This document shows positions 16,363-25,900 of a stretch of 64,000 nt of DNA, one piece after another. The stretch's first letter is position 1, and every line of letters begins with the position of its first letter. Under the pieces are notes generated by a model, which was given only the letters and a program-made list of their open reading frames with translations, ran no database searches and was not told the DNA's origin. A program made the position numbers and the translations under genes. Source of the DNA: Arthrobacter sp. Leaf137 (lineage in GTDB: Bacteria; Actinomycetota; Actinomycetes; Actinomycetales; Micrococcaceae); contig NZ_LMOI01000024.1 in the NCBI RefSeq assembly GCF_001423525.1, positions 1 to 64,000 on the forward strand, written 5' to 3'.

Positions 16363-17123
16363 GCCTGTGCCCCCTTGCCGATAGGTGCTGCCGCGTCGTC
16401 GGGTTCCTTCTTCTCCGGCCGGCCCGTGCGGAGCCGGTTATCGATGAAGTTGACGAAGTGGGTGAGCGGGACGGTCAGGATCAGGTACAGGACACCCGCA
16501 GCCACCAGCGGCGAGAGGTTGCCCGTGTTCGCCATGGCATCGTTACCGATCCGGAAGATCTCCCGGTCCGAGGCAGCAAGGCCCAGCATGAACACCAGCG
16601 AGGAGTCCTTCAGCAGCGAGATGAACTGGTTCACCAGGGCAGGCAGGACGCGGCGGATACCCTGAGGCACCACCACCAGGCGCATGGAACTGCCGTAGCT
16701 GAACCCGAGCGCCCTCGACGCCTCAAGCTGCCCCTTTTCGACACTCTGGATGCCTGAACGGAAGATCTCGCCAATGTACGCGGCGGCGACCAGGGTCAGG
16801 GCCAGGATGCCCAACGGGTACGGGTTCCGCGACCCCGTGATTTCCCGGGCAATCGGGCTCAGGCCGATGCCGATCACCAGGATCACGAGGATGGCCGGGA
16901 GGCCACGGAAAATGTCGGTGTAGATGCGGGCAACCCAACGCGCGCCGGCGTTCCGTGAGATTCCCATCATGGCCAGCAGCAGTCCCAGCAGGGAACCGAG
17001 GATGCCGGAGGCCACGGCGAGGATCAGGGTGTTGGGCAGGCCCACCGACAACAGGGAGGGAATGACCTTGGCCATTTCCTCCCAGTTGAAGAAGGTGTCA
17101 GCCAGTTGATCGAGGAGATCCAT
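16359..17123 (-). CDS. Polar amino acid ABC transporter, permease
   Basis: A 254-residue HisM/GlnP-type inner-membrane protein with about five membrane helices. The cytoplasmic EAA loop is EASRALGFSYGSSMRLVVVPQGIRR split over the segment near residue 135-160. The N-terminus starts MDLLDQLADTFFNWEEM, and the helices include LPNTLILAVASGILGSLLGL and VLYLILTVPLTHFVNFI. A polar C-terminal tail (about 20 residues) faces the cytoplasm. Only one permease gene is present, so it probably works as a homodimer. Confidence 0.9.
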   Translation of the reverse strand: MDLLDQLADTFFNWEEMAKVIPSLLSVGLPNTLILAVASGILGSLLGLLLAMMGISRNAGARWVARIYTDIFRGLPAILVILVIGIGLSPIAREITGSRNPYPLGILALTLVAAAYIGEIFRSGIQSVEKGQLEASRALGFSYGSSMRLVVVPQGIRRVLPALVNQFISLLKDSSLVFMLGLAASDREIFRIGNDAMANTGNLSPLVAAGVLYLILTVPLTHFVNFIDNRLRTGRPEKKEPDDAAAPIGKGAQA

Positions 17124-17139
17124 AAACGTCCGGGCTCAA

Positions 17140-18075
17140 TCAGCTCTGGGGAACCGTGGCGGCCTTGCTGCCCGGCTTCCAGTCAGTCGGCGTTTCGCGG
17201 TCCGGGTACCACTCCTTGGTGAGCTTGGACCAGGTGCCATCGGCAATCACGGCGTCCAGGCCGGAGTTCAGTGCGTCGATCAGGGGCTGGTTGTCCTTGG
17301 CGACGGCGTAGGCCGTGAAGTTCTGCGTGTTGACCACGGACTCGGCGATGACAGTGCCGTCACCCTCCTTGACCTGGCCGGTTGCCTGCTGCGACGGCGC
17401 CACCCAGGCGTCGACCTGGCCGTTGCGCACGTTGGCGTAGACCGTGGCGTAGTCCGGGAAGCGGATGGGCTCGAGCTTGAGCGTGTTGGTGACGTAATCG
17501 TCCTGGACCGTGCCCTGGACGACGCCGATGCGGAGGTCGCCCTTGAGGTCGTCGAAGCCTTTGACGTCGCTGTCCTTCTTCGCGACAACAGCCATGAAGC
17601 CGAAGTCATAGCCGTTGGTGAAGCCAACGTTCTGGCGGCGGGCGTCCGTGGTTGAGATCGAGGAGGATCCGACGTCGAACTGCTTGGTGGAAACCTGGGA
17701 CAGCAGTGCGGAGAAGTCCGTAGCCACGAACTCGACCTCAAGGCCCAGCTTGCCGGCGATGGCCCGCAGGAGCTCGTTGTCGTAGCCGGTGAACTTGCCG
17801 GACGGGTCGATGAAGATGTTCGGCGGGGCGTCGGAGAGCGTGCCCACTTCGAGCTTGCCTTCGGTGTTCAGGCCAAGCTTGGTCTTGTCGATCTTGTCGA
17901 CAGGGGTGACATCGGCGGTGGTGTACTTGTCCAGCGTCTGCTGGTCGCTGCCCTGCAGGGCGTCTGTGGGCGTTCCGCTCGGCTGGGAAGAGCCGGAGCC
18001 GCATGCGGCCAGGGAGACCGCCAGTGCAATGGCAACGGGAGCGGTTGTCAGCCACTTCATCGCTTTGATTTTCAT
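17140..18075 (-). CDS. Polar amino acid ABC transporter, substrate-binding lipoprotein
   Basis: A 311-residue family 3 solute-binding protein. It has a lipoprotein signal peptide (KWLTTAPVAIALAVSLAAC, lipobox LAAC) and a Ser/Gly/Thr linker. A two-lobe domain follows with ITGY-type features (SGKFTGYDNELLRAIAGKLG, VSTKQFDVGSSSISTTDARR). It is the first gene of the operon, 17 bp before the permease. Glutamate/glutamine or another polar amino acid is the likely substrate, but specificity cannot be read here. Confidence 0.9.
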   Translation of the reverse strand: MKIKAMKWLTTAPVAIALAVSLAACGSGSSQPSGTPTDALQGSDQQTLDKYTTADVTPVDKIDKTKLGLNTEGKLEVGTLSDAPPNIFIDPSGKFTGYDNELLRAIAGKLGLEVEFVATDFSALLSQVSTKQFDVGSSSISTTDARRQNVGFTNGYDFGFMAVVAKKDSDVKGFDDLKGDLRIGVVQGTVQDDYVTNTLKLEPIRFPDYATVYANVRNGQVDAWVAPSQQATGQVKEGDGTVIAESVVNTQNFTAYAVAKDNQPLIDALNSGLDAVIADGTWSKLTKEWYPDRETPTDWKPGSKAATVPQS

Positions 18076-18397
18076 CAGGTTGTCACTTTCATTGAGTCTT
18101 AAGTCAACCGGGCCGCAAGGCTGCGCTGGTGGCGCCTGGCACCTGCCCGGTGCTGGTCCAGCGTGGCCAGGGCAGGGGTGACCGCAAAACTAAATTCTCT
18201 CACCTTGGGCAAATGCCGACGTGAGACGAAGATCAGGGTGAGGTGCTGGCAAAAAGCCGCATGAAATTCGAGTCTGGGCAACCGTTGAGCGCCGGGTGGC
18301 CGTTCATATCCAGTACAGCCGAACAGATGGGTGATACTGAAAGCGCCAAATGTTACGCGGCACTACTGTGACGTGCCTCGCACTCGGCTTCCGGGAG
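18076..18397. other. 322-bp intergenic region upstream of the amino acid ABC operon
   Basis: This region holds the promoter of the minus-strand ABC operon and follows the 3' end of the exonuclease gene. A 60-codon frame on the minus strand (18099-18281) lacks a convincing ribosome-binding site and a protein-like composition. I could not fix a promoter confidently; an A/T-rich patch near 18190 and another near 18345 are candidates. No terminator hairpin with a T-run is obvious. Confidence 0.5.
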
Positions 18398-19108
18398 CTA
18401 GAACCCGCCGCCCGTGGCGTCCTGCGGGGGCAGCACGGGCCAATCACCTTCGATGACGGCCGTGGGCTTCGTTTTGCGAAGATACCCCTGGAAATCCGCG
18501 GCCTGCGTCACCGCCCAGTCCACCTGCAGCTGGTGGAGCTGGCTTGCGGGCATCATCAGTTTAGGGAATTTTCCTGCCATGGCGTCCAGGACCTTCAAGG
18601 TGGCCAAAGCGTCGGCTGCGGAGGTGTGGGCGTTGTCGAGGACCACGCCGTACTCTTCGCAGAGGGCCGTCAGCGTGCGTTTGCCTTTGCGGTAGCGGTC
18701 CACCTGTTTGTTCATGATGTAGGGATCCAGCACGGGGAACCGGGTCAGCTGGGGAACACCGTACCGGGCGGACTCCGCCGCCAGGACCGTGAAGTCGTAG
18801 CTGGCGTTGAACGCGATAACGGGGACGCCGGTATCGAAAAGCTCCTGCAGCACTGCGGCAAGCTCCCTGGTGACCTCATGCGCGGGCCGGCCGTCCTTGC
18901 GTGCCTGCTCAGTGGTGACGCCGTGCACATCGCTTGCTTCGGTGGGGATTTCAACCCCCGGATCGGCCAGCCACTCGTGCTCCCGGATGACCTCGCCCCT
19001 GTGGTCCACAACGGTGACCGATGCGGTAACTATCCGGGCGGCCCGCGAGTTGCGGCCGGTGGTTTCCAGGTCAAAAGCGGCGCGGGGGAGGGTGTTCCAG
19101 GTGCTCAT
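18398..19108 (-). CDS. DnaQ-like 3'-5' exonuclease (DEDD superfamily)
   Basis: A 236-residue protein with the three exonuclease motifs: ExoI in AAFDLETTGRNSR (residues 10-22), ExoII in VIAFNASYDFTVLA, and ExoIII in NAHTSAADALATLKVLDAM, whose histidine and aspartate mark the DEDDh subtype. The C-terminal 60 residues (HQLQVDWAVTQAADFQGYLR) are typical of actinobacterial stand-alone forms. The ATG at 19108 has both GGAGG directly upstream and a TAGCGT six bases from the start. It is divergent from the alkyltransferase-like gene, within a DNA-repair block. Confidence 0.9.
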   Translation of the reverse strand: MSTWNTLPRAAFDLETTGRNSRAARIVTASVTVVDHRGEVIREHEWLADPGVEIPTEASDVHGVTTEQARKDGRPAHEVTRELAAVLQELFDTGVPVIAFNASYDFTVLAAESARYGVPQLTRFPVLDPYIMNKQVDRYRKGKRTLTALCEEYGVVLDNAHTSAADALATLKVLDAMAGKFPKLMMPASQLHQLQVDWAVTQAADFQGYLRKTKPTAVIEGDWPVLPPQDATGGGF

Positions 19109-19114
19109 ACCTCC

Positions 19115-19120
19115 ACGCTA
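19115..19120 (-). promoter_or_regulatory. -10 element of the exonuclease gene (TANNNT-N6-ATG)
   Basis: TAGCGT, then GGAGGT, then ATG at 19108. Transcription would begin at or next to the start codon. The six-base spacer is also a perfect Shine-Dalgarno, so a slightly upstream start site could give an SD-led message. Confidence 0.5.
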
Positions 19121-19159
19121 AAGGGACCCCCGGACAATTCCGTGGAACGCCACTGCGGC

Positions 19160-19165
19160 TACATT
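19160..19165 (+). promoter_or_regulatory. -10 element of the alkyltransferase-like gene (leaderless)
   Basis: TACATT, six bases, ATG at 19172. No upstream Shine-Dalgarno is present, which fits a leaderless message. This message would also carry adnA and adnB. Confidence 0.5.
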
Positions 19166-19171
19166 GGATCA

Positions 19172-19588
19172 ATGCGGATTGAGTATGTGCAGGCGGTCCT
19201 TGCCATCGTAAGGATGGTGCCGGCGGGATCCGCGGTATCGTATGGCGACGTCGCGGAACTGCTGGGTTCCGGGGGACCCCGCCAGGTCGGTTCGGTCATG
19301 AGCCACTACGGCAGTGGCGTCCCGTGGTGGCGGATCCTGAAAGCGAGTGGACACGCCCCCGAAGGACACGAGGCAGACGCGCTGCGCCGCTACCTTGATG
19401 AAGGGACGCCGTTGGCCGGCGCCTACCGGGAGTGGCAGCGCACCGGAGAAGGCCGGTGGCGGGTGGACCTCCAGGCGGCGCGCTGGGCACCCGATGGAGA
19501 GGATTTCGACCGGATGGATGCGGTGGCGGAGCAACTGGAGCGCGAGCTTCATAGATTGTCAGTGGCTGATGATGGGATGTCGGTGTGA
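19172..19588 (+). CDS. Alkyltransferase-like (ATL) protein, MGMT DNA-binding fold
   Basis: A 138-residue protein made of the C-terminal DNA-binding domain of O6-alkylguanine-DNA alkyltransferase. The helix-turn-helix region is SYGDVAELLGSGGPRQVGSVM, and the active-site loop reads VPWWRILKASG where the enzyme has PCHRV. The acceptor cysteine is therefore tryptophan, and the histidine after it is tryptophan as well. ATL proteins flip and flag alkylated guanines for nucleotide excision repair; they do not repair them directly. The ATG at 19172 is set by family length and by the -10 element at 19160; the open frame reaches back to 18350 as shadow of the exonuclease. It overlaps adnA (GTG at 19585), forming an operon. 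Confidence 0.88.
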   Translation: MRIEYVQAVLAIVRMVPAGSAVSYGDVAELLGSGGPRQVGSVMSHYGSGVPWWRILKASGHAPEGHEADALRRYLDEGTPLAGAYREWQRTGEGRWRVDLQAARWAPDGEDFDRMDAVAEQLERELHRLSVADDGMSV

Positions 19589-22500
19589 CGGTAACACTTC
19601 CACTGACAGGCCCGGCTGGCAGATACCCAGAGGACTATCCGGCCCCGTCTGGCCAAGGTTTTGGCGATCGGGATGGCGCGGGCGGGGAGGCTCCCGACGG
19701 CCGCGCTGCGCAGGGTCGGCTCTCCGGAGCGGGTCCCCTCAGGCTGCTTCCTCCGAGCCAGTCGCATGCCGAACGGCCCGCACTGACCCCGGACCAGCAA
19801 GCCGCCGTCGACGTTGCGGCCGGTTCCGGGCCTGTGCTGGTCCCGGGAGCCCCCGGAACCGGTAAGACCACCGTCCTTGTTGAGGCCGCCGTGGAGCGCG
19901 TCCACCGCGACGGCCTTGATCCCGCAGGGATCCTGATCCTCGCCCCCACCCGCCTGGCCGCGGACCACCTCCGCGACCGCTTCACCGCCCGCCTGGACAG
20001 AAGCCTCAGCACCACCCCGGCACGGACCTGGGCCTCCTACGCATTCGACCTCATCAGGAGGGCCAAGGCTGAGGGCATCATCCCCCTCGCCAGGCCGCCG
20101 CGGCTCCTCTCGGGGCCGGAACAGGACCTGATTATCAAGGAACTGCTGGAAGGGCACCGGCTGCCCGGGCTGGAACTGCCCTGGCCCGCCGACCTTGGGG
20201 GCGCCCTGGAGACCCGCGGGTTCCGGCAGGAAGTCCGCCAGCTCTTCGACCGCATCATCGAGTCCGGCCGGACACCCGCCGACCTGGTGGAGCTGGGCAA
20301 GGTGTGCGGCAGGCAGGACTGGATCGCGGCAGCGGCCCTCTACAGCGAATACAGGGATGTCCTGGACCTGCGCATGCCGGAGGCTTTCGACCCGGCCGGC
20401 ATCATCACCGCTGCCCGGCAGATCTTCCAGGACGCCCCGGAATTCCTCGCCGCGGAGCGGCAACGGCTGCAGCTGATCCTGGTGGATGACATCCAGGAAG
20501 CCAACCCGGCGGTCTTCGAACTGTTGGCAGACATTGCCGCCGGCAAGGACTGCCTGGTCAGCTCGTCTCCGGATATCGTGGTCCAGGGGTTCCGCGGCGC
20601 CCGGCCCGATCTTGTGGCCGAGTTGCCCCGCCTGCTGTCGCCGGACGCCCTGGTGCTCGAAAGGCCCCTATGGCACGCCCACCGGCTCGCTCCCGCGGTC
20701 GCGGAAGCGTGGCTCGGTGTAGCAGGCCGCATTTCCCAGCGGGCCGGCGGCCAGCTTTCGCGCCGCCTGGAGCAAGGCTCCGGCGGCGACGGTCCAGGCC
20801 GGGTTGAAGCCCATCTGGTGCCCTCGGCCGTCCACGAGTTGCGGTACGTGGCCCAGCGGATTCTCGACCAGCACATCGGCCAGGGCCGGCCCCTGACAGA
20901 CATCGCCGTCATCGTGCGCAACGGCGGCCAGGTCAGCGAACTGCAGCGATACCTGTCCGGGCAGGGCATCCCGGTGCGGGTCCCGGTGGCTGAGTCGGCG
21001 GTGCGCGACGAAGTGGCCGTCCGCCCCCTCCTGGACGCCTATGCCATCGCGCTGGACCCCTCGCTCCTGACACCCGAAGCGGCAGTGTCACTCCTGACGT
21101 CCAGGATCGGTGGGGCCACCCCCCTTGAACTCCGGCGGCTCCGGCAATCGCTTCGGCGCGAGGAGCTGGCGGCTGGCGGCGGCCGCGGCAGCGACTCCCT
21201 GCTGGTCGAGGCGCTCCTGGAGCCGGGGGCGCTGGGTAGCCTGGGGATTGAAGGCCGTGCCGCCCGCCGGACTGCCCGGATGATCCAATCCGGCAAAGAA
21301 GCAGCCAGCCAACCGGGGGCCAACGCCGAGTCTGTGCTGTGGGCCCTGTGGAGCGCCACCGGCCTTTCCGCGGCCTGGACGGAAACCGCCCTGGCCGGGG
21401 GACCGCACGGCGCCCGGGCGGACAGGGACCTGGACGCGATGATGGCCCTGTTCCACACGGCAGAGCGCTACGTGGACCAGATGCCAGGCGCCGGTCCGGA
21501 ACAGTTCCTGGAATACCTCCTGAACCAGGAGCTGCCCATGGACACTCTCGCCGCCCGCGCCCAGGTGGACGACGCCGTCGAACTCATGACCCCCGCCAGC
21601 GCCGCCGGCCGGCAATGGCCAGTTGTCCTCATTGCAGGCCTGCAGGAAGGGGTGTGGCCCAATACCAGGCTTCGGGGGGAGCTCCTGGGCAGCACACTGT
21701 ATGCAGACGCTGTTGAGCACGGGACGTCCTATGCCCTGCAGCGCGACCCGCTCAGCCGGCTGCGCGACATCCGGTATGACGAACTCCGCAGCTTTTCCAC
21801 AGCTGTCTCCCGTGCGGAGGAACTGCTCATCTGCACTGCAGTGGCCTCCGAAGACGACCAACCGTCGTCGTTCCTGGACTACGCCGCACCGCTGGACCCG
21901 GGTGAGGATGCAAGGGGCTTCACGGCAGTGGAACGGCCCATGACGCTGCGTGCCCTCGTCGCGGAGCTGCGCCAGCATGCACAGCTGGACGGCGCCCCGG
22001 CGCAGGAGGCGGCGAAGGTCCTGGCAGGCCTCGCCGCCGCCGAGCCTCCGGTCCCAGGCGCCCATCCGGACAGCTGGTGGGGGATTCAGCCGCTCACATC
22101 CACCGACGCCGTGGTGCCGCCGGGCGGCACGGTGTTTGTCTCCCCCTCAAAGGTCGAATCCGTGCAGAAATCGCCGTTGGACTGGTTCGTCCAGGCAGCC
22201 GGCGGCGAAGCCGCGACAGACTTTGCCCGCAGCCTCGGCACGCTGGTCCACGCCATCGCCCAGGACATGCCTGATGCCTCCGGCCAGGAATACGTTGCAG
22301 AGCTTGCCCGCCGCTGGCCGCAGCTGGGAATGAAAGACAACTGGGAGGGCAGGCTCGACCACCAGAGGGCCGAGGCCATGGTGCGGAAGCTCGCCCAATA
22401 CGTGCTGGTGATGCGCGGCAGCGGCCGCAGCCTGTTGGGCGTGGAACAGGACTTTGACGTTGCCCTGGGAGAAGTGTTGCTCGATGACGCATCTTCGCGG

Positions 22501-22935
22501 GAAGCGGTGCTTCGCGGTCAGGTGGACCGGCTGGAAATCGACAGCGAGGGAAGACTGGTCATCGTCGATCTGAAAACAGGGAAACGGCAGCCAGGGAAGA
22601 CTGAATTGGCCGGCCACCCGCAGTTGGGCGCCTACCAGGCCGCCGTTCTCGCGGGCGGTTTCGACGATGGCAGCGACACCGGGCAGGTGCTTCCCGGCGG
22701 GGCGGTCCTTGCCCAGCTGGGGACAACGGCGAAATCGCCGGCTGTCCAGGAACAGGAGCCGCTGGACCCGCAGGACAACTGGGCGCTCGACATGGTCAAG
22801 GAGGCCGCAGCCGTCATGGGAGGAAATACGTTCGAGGCCCGGCACGACCCCGGCAAGGGAAGCTTCGGCGGGCACGGCTGCCGGCTCCCTGAGGTCTGCC
22901 CGCTCTGTGCCCGCGGGCGGCAGGTGACTGAATGA
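19585..22935 (+). CDS. adnA: AdnA subunit of the AdnAB helicase-nuclease
   Basis: A 1116-residue UvrD-like motor with a C-terminal PD-(D/E)XK nuclease, one half of the heterodimer that resects double-strand breaks in Actinobacteria. Walker A is PGAPGTGKTTVLVEAA at about residue 85-100. Motif II reads LILVDDIQEANPA, with VDDIQ in place of the usual DEFQ, so this looks like the weaker motor. The nuclease region has GTLVHAIAQ, RGQVDRLEID, VIVDLKTGKR and QLGAYQ, all intact. The tail CRLPEVCPLC recalls the iron-sulfur staple of AddB-type nucleases, but the N-terminal partner position is serine (QKSPLDWF). The first 60 residues are low complexity. It overlaps adnB by ATGA. Confidence 0.9.
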   Translation: MTVTLPLTGPAGRYPEDYPAPSGQGFGDRDGAGGEAPDGRAAQGRLSGAGPLRLLPPSQSHAERPALTPDQQAAVDVAAGSGPVLVPGAPGTGKTTVLVEAAVERVHRDGLDPAGILILAPTRLAADHLRDRFTARLDRSLSTTPARTWASYAFDLIRRAKAEGIIPLARPPRLLSGPEQDLIIKELLEGHRLPGLELPWPADLGGALETRGFRQEVRQLFDRIIESGRTPADLVELGKVCGRQDWIAAAALYSEYRDVLDLRMPEAFDPAGIITAARQIFQDAPEFLAAERQRLQLILVDDIQEANPAVFELLADIAAGKDCLVSSSPDIVVQGFRGARPDLVAELPRLLSPDALVLERPLWHAHRLAPAVAEAWLGVAGRISQRAGGQLSRRLEQGSGGDGPGRVEAHLVPSAVHELRYVAQRILDQHIGQGRPLTDIAVIVRNGGQVSELQRYLSGQGIPVRVPVAESAVRDEVAVRPLLDAYAIALDPSLLTPEAAVSLLTSRIGGATPLELRRLRQSLRREELAAGGGRGSDSLLVEALLEPGALGSLGIEGRAARRTARMIQSGKEAASQPGANAESVLWALWSATGLSAAWTETALAGGPHGARADRDLDAMMALFHTAERYVDQMPGAGPEQFLEYLLNQELPMDTLAARAQVDDAVELMTPASAAGRQWPVVLIAGLQEGVWPNTRLRGELLGSTLYADAVEHGTSYALQRDPLSRLRDIRYDELRSFSTAVSRAEELLICTAVASEDDQPSSFLDYAAPLDPGEDARGFTAVERPMTLRALVAELRQHAQLDGAPAQEAAKVLAGLAAAEPPVPGAHPDSWWGIQPLTSTDAVVPPGGTVFVSPSKVESVQKSPLDWFVQAAGGEAATDFARSLGTLVHAIAQDMPDASGQEYVAELARRWPQLGMKDNWEGRLDHQRAEAMVRKLAQYVLVMRGSGRSLLGVEQDFDVALGEVLLDDASSREAVLRGQVDRLEIDSEGRLVIVDLKTGKRQPGKTELAGHPQLGAYQAAVLAGGFDDGSDTGQVLPGGAVLAQLGTTAKSPAVQEQEPLDPQDNWALDMVKEAAAVMGGNTFEARHDPGKGSFGGHGCRLPEVCPLCARGRQVTE

Positions 22936-25900
22936 GCCAGGATGTGCAGGTGCCCCTCGACGGCCGGCCAACCGCCGAACCTGCCGGCGGTGAATCCCCG
23001 CCGCCTGTTCGGTTCAGCCCTGAGGAACTTTCGGTCCTGCTGGGTGAGAAGAACGTCCCGACCGCGGAGCAGTCGGCAATTATCTCCTCACCGCTGACGC
23101 CGCGGTTGGTCATTGCCGGGGCAGGTTCGGGCAAGACCGCCACCATGGCGGACCGTGTGGTGTGGCTCGTGGCCAACGGCTGGGTCCGGCCCGAGGAAGT
23201 CCTTGGTGTGACGTTTACCCGGAAAGCCGCGGGGGAACTCGCGTCGCGGATCAGGGCCAAACTGGTGGCTTTGCAGCGGGTGGCTTCCCGGGGTACCGGC
23301 GCACCGCTGTTTCCGGCCGGGATGATTAGCAGTGACGCCCTTGAGCCCAAGGTTTCCACCTACCATTCCTTCGCCAGTGGCATCGTGTCGGACTACGGGC
23401 TTCGGCTCGGTGTCGAGCGGGACGTGGTGCTCCTCGGCGGGGCGCAGGCGTGGCAGCTCGCCACCGAAGTCGTCGAGGCGTACGACGGCGAGTACGGCCA
23501 CTTCCGCGCGGCCAAGTCCACACTCGTGAAGGCCGTCATCCAGTTGGCCGGCGAATGTGCCGAACACCTGCAGGAGCCCGAGGAGGTTGAGGCCTGGCTG
23601 ATGGCCCGGCTTGCCGACTATGAGGCACTGCCGTACCTTGCCCAGAAGCAGAAAAATCCGCCGCAGGCAGCCGCGGACATCGCACGCATGCTGAGGACAC
23701 GGGCCAGCGTGGCGGACATGGTGGGCCGCTACACGGATGCCAAACGGGCAAGGGGAGCGCTGGACTTTGGGGACCTGGTTTCCCTGGCCGCCCGGGTCGC
23801 CCGAGATGTTCCCCTCGCGGCACACATGGAGCGTCAGCGGTACAAGGTGGTGCTGCTTGATGAGTTCCAGGACACCTCCTATGCCCAGTTGGTCCTGTTC
23901 TCGCGCCTCTTCGGCGGCGGTCACGCCGTCACGGCGGTGGGCGATCCCAACCAATCCATCTACGGATTCCGGGGCGCCTCGGCAGGGCAGCTGTTCCACT
24001 TCGTCCGCGAGTTCCCGGTACGCACCGGCCCGGCGGAAGGCCCCGCCCAGTGGAAGCCGGCCCCCACGTCGTACCTGACAACCGCCTGGCGGAACGGCAA
24101 GTCGATCCTGGCCGCCGCCAATGTCATGTCTGAATCCCTGGCCAACGCAGAAGGGCAGCGCGGACCGGCCGGCGGGGGAGCCACAGCCGCAGCCAGCGTG
24201 CCGCCGCTGCAGCCCAGTCCATTCGCAGTGGAGGGCAGGGTGGTCCTGGGGCGTTTCGCCAGCGACGCTGAAGAGGCCGCCGCGCTCGCGGACGATGTCC
24301 TGAAATACCGGGTCACTGATTTTGAAACCAAGCCGGACGGATCTTCCGTGGCCCCGGCGCTCGCCGTCCTGTGCCGCCGTCGTGCCCAAATGGAAACGAT
24401 CCGCCGGCAGTTTGAGGCACGCGGCATCGCCTATGAGATTGTCGGGCTCGGCGGACTCCTGGACACCCCGGAGGTGGTGGACCTGGTGGCCACCCTTAGG
24501 GTCCTGGCAGACCCCGGCAGGTCCGATGCTTTGATGCGCCTGCTGGCCGGTGCCCGCTGGCGGATTGGACCGGCAGACCTGATGGCACTGCGCGACTGGT
24601 CCAGCCACCTGGCCCGCCGGCGCGGGCAGCTTTCAGCCAGTCCGGAGGTTGATGGGCCTGGGGACGACGACGGAACGGTCCCGGAGTCGGACCTGACCGA
24701 CGGCGCCAGCCTGGTCGAAGCCCTTGACTGGCTGCCCCGCGAGGGCTGGACCTCATCCGCCGGGCGGTGCCTGACGGAGGTTGCCCGCGAAAGGCTCCAC
24801 CGTCTGTCCGTCGAGCTACGCCAGCTTCGTGGCTACCTTGGCGATGACCTCACCACCCTGCTGGGCGAAGTTGAACGGGCCATGCTCCTCGACATCGAAG
24901 TTGCGGCCCTGCCCGGTGTCAGCATCCACCAGGCCCGGCGGAACCTCGATGCCTTCCAGGACGCTGCGGCCGGGTTCCTGCGCACCTCCCACAGGGTTGA
25001 CATCCTCGCGTTCCTTTCGTGGCTCGAGGCAGCGGCGGCTGAGGAAAACGGCCTCGAAGCCCCGCCCGGGGACGTGAACAGGGAAGCCGTCCAGCTCCTG
25101 ACGGTTCACGCCTCCAAGGGGCTGGAATGGGATGCGGTCTTCGTTCCGGGGCTGAACGCCGGGGCTTTCCCCACCGACAGGGATTCGCGCTGGAGCAGCG
25201 GAACGGCTGCGCTTCCGTGGCCGCTTCGCGGGGACCGGTCCGACCTCCCGCAGTGGGACCTGGACCAGCCTGACCAGAAGGGCTGGATCGATGCCGAAAA
25301 GGATTTCAAGGCAGCCGTGCAGGCGCATGGGGAATCCGAGGAACGCCGGCTTGCCTACGTGGCCTATACCCGGGCGAAACATGTCTTGTGGGTGTCCAGC
25401 GCTGCCTGGGTAGGATCGCGGTCGGGGCGGAGCACCATGTCCCCCTTCCTTGCCGAGCTGGAAACCTTGGCGTTGCCGGCGGCCGGATCACCTGCCCGTG
25501 CCCGCGTGCACCCCCTGTCACTCGATGAAGCAGGCTTGCCGGAAAACAGCCCGCTGACGCTGGAAACGGAAGTGGCGGGCTGGCCCTACGATCCGCTGGA
25601 GGGACCAATTGATCCCCGTTCGGGCGAACGGCTCCGTCTCTCCGGAGGGCGCAGGGCACCCATGGAAGCCGCGGCAGCGCGGGTGCGGGCCGAACTGGAA
25701 AAAGGGCCAGCCGATCTCCGGACCCAGCAGGAACCGGCCAAGAACCCCGGGTTGACCGGCCCGGCCGCCGGATGGGCCAGGGAAGCTGCGCTGCTGCTGC
25801 AGCGCCGTTCGCGCCGGTCCCAAGGACAGGACGTCCACCTGCCAACCCACATCTCTGCTTCGACCCTGGTCGATCTCGAAGAGGATCCGGCGGCCGTGCT

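Noticed and set aside
18099..18281. 60-codon minus-strand frame upstream of the ABC binding protein
   Set aside because: No ribosome-binding site, no membrane or signal pattern, and it fills the region where the operon promoter should be.
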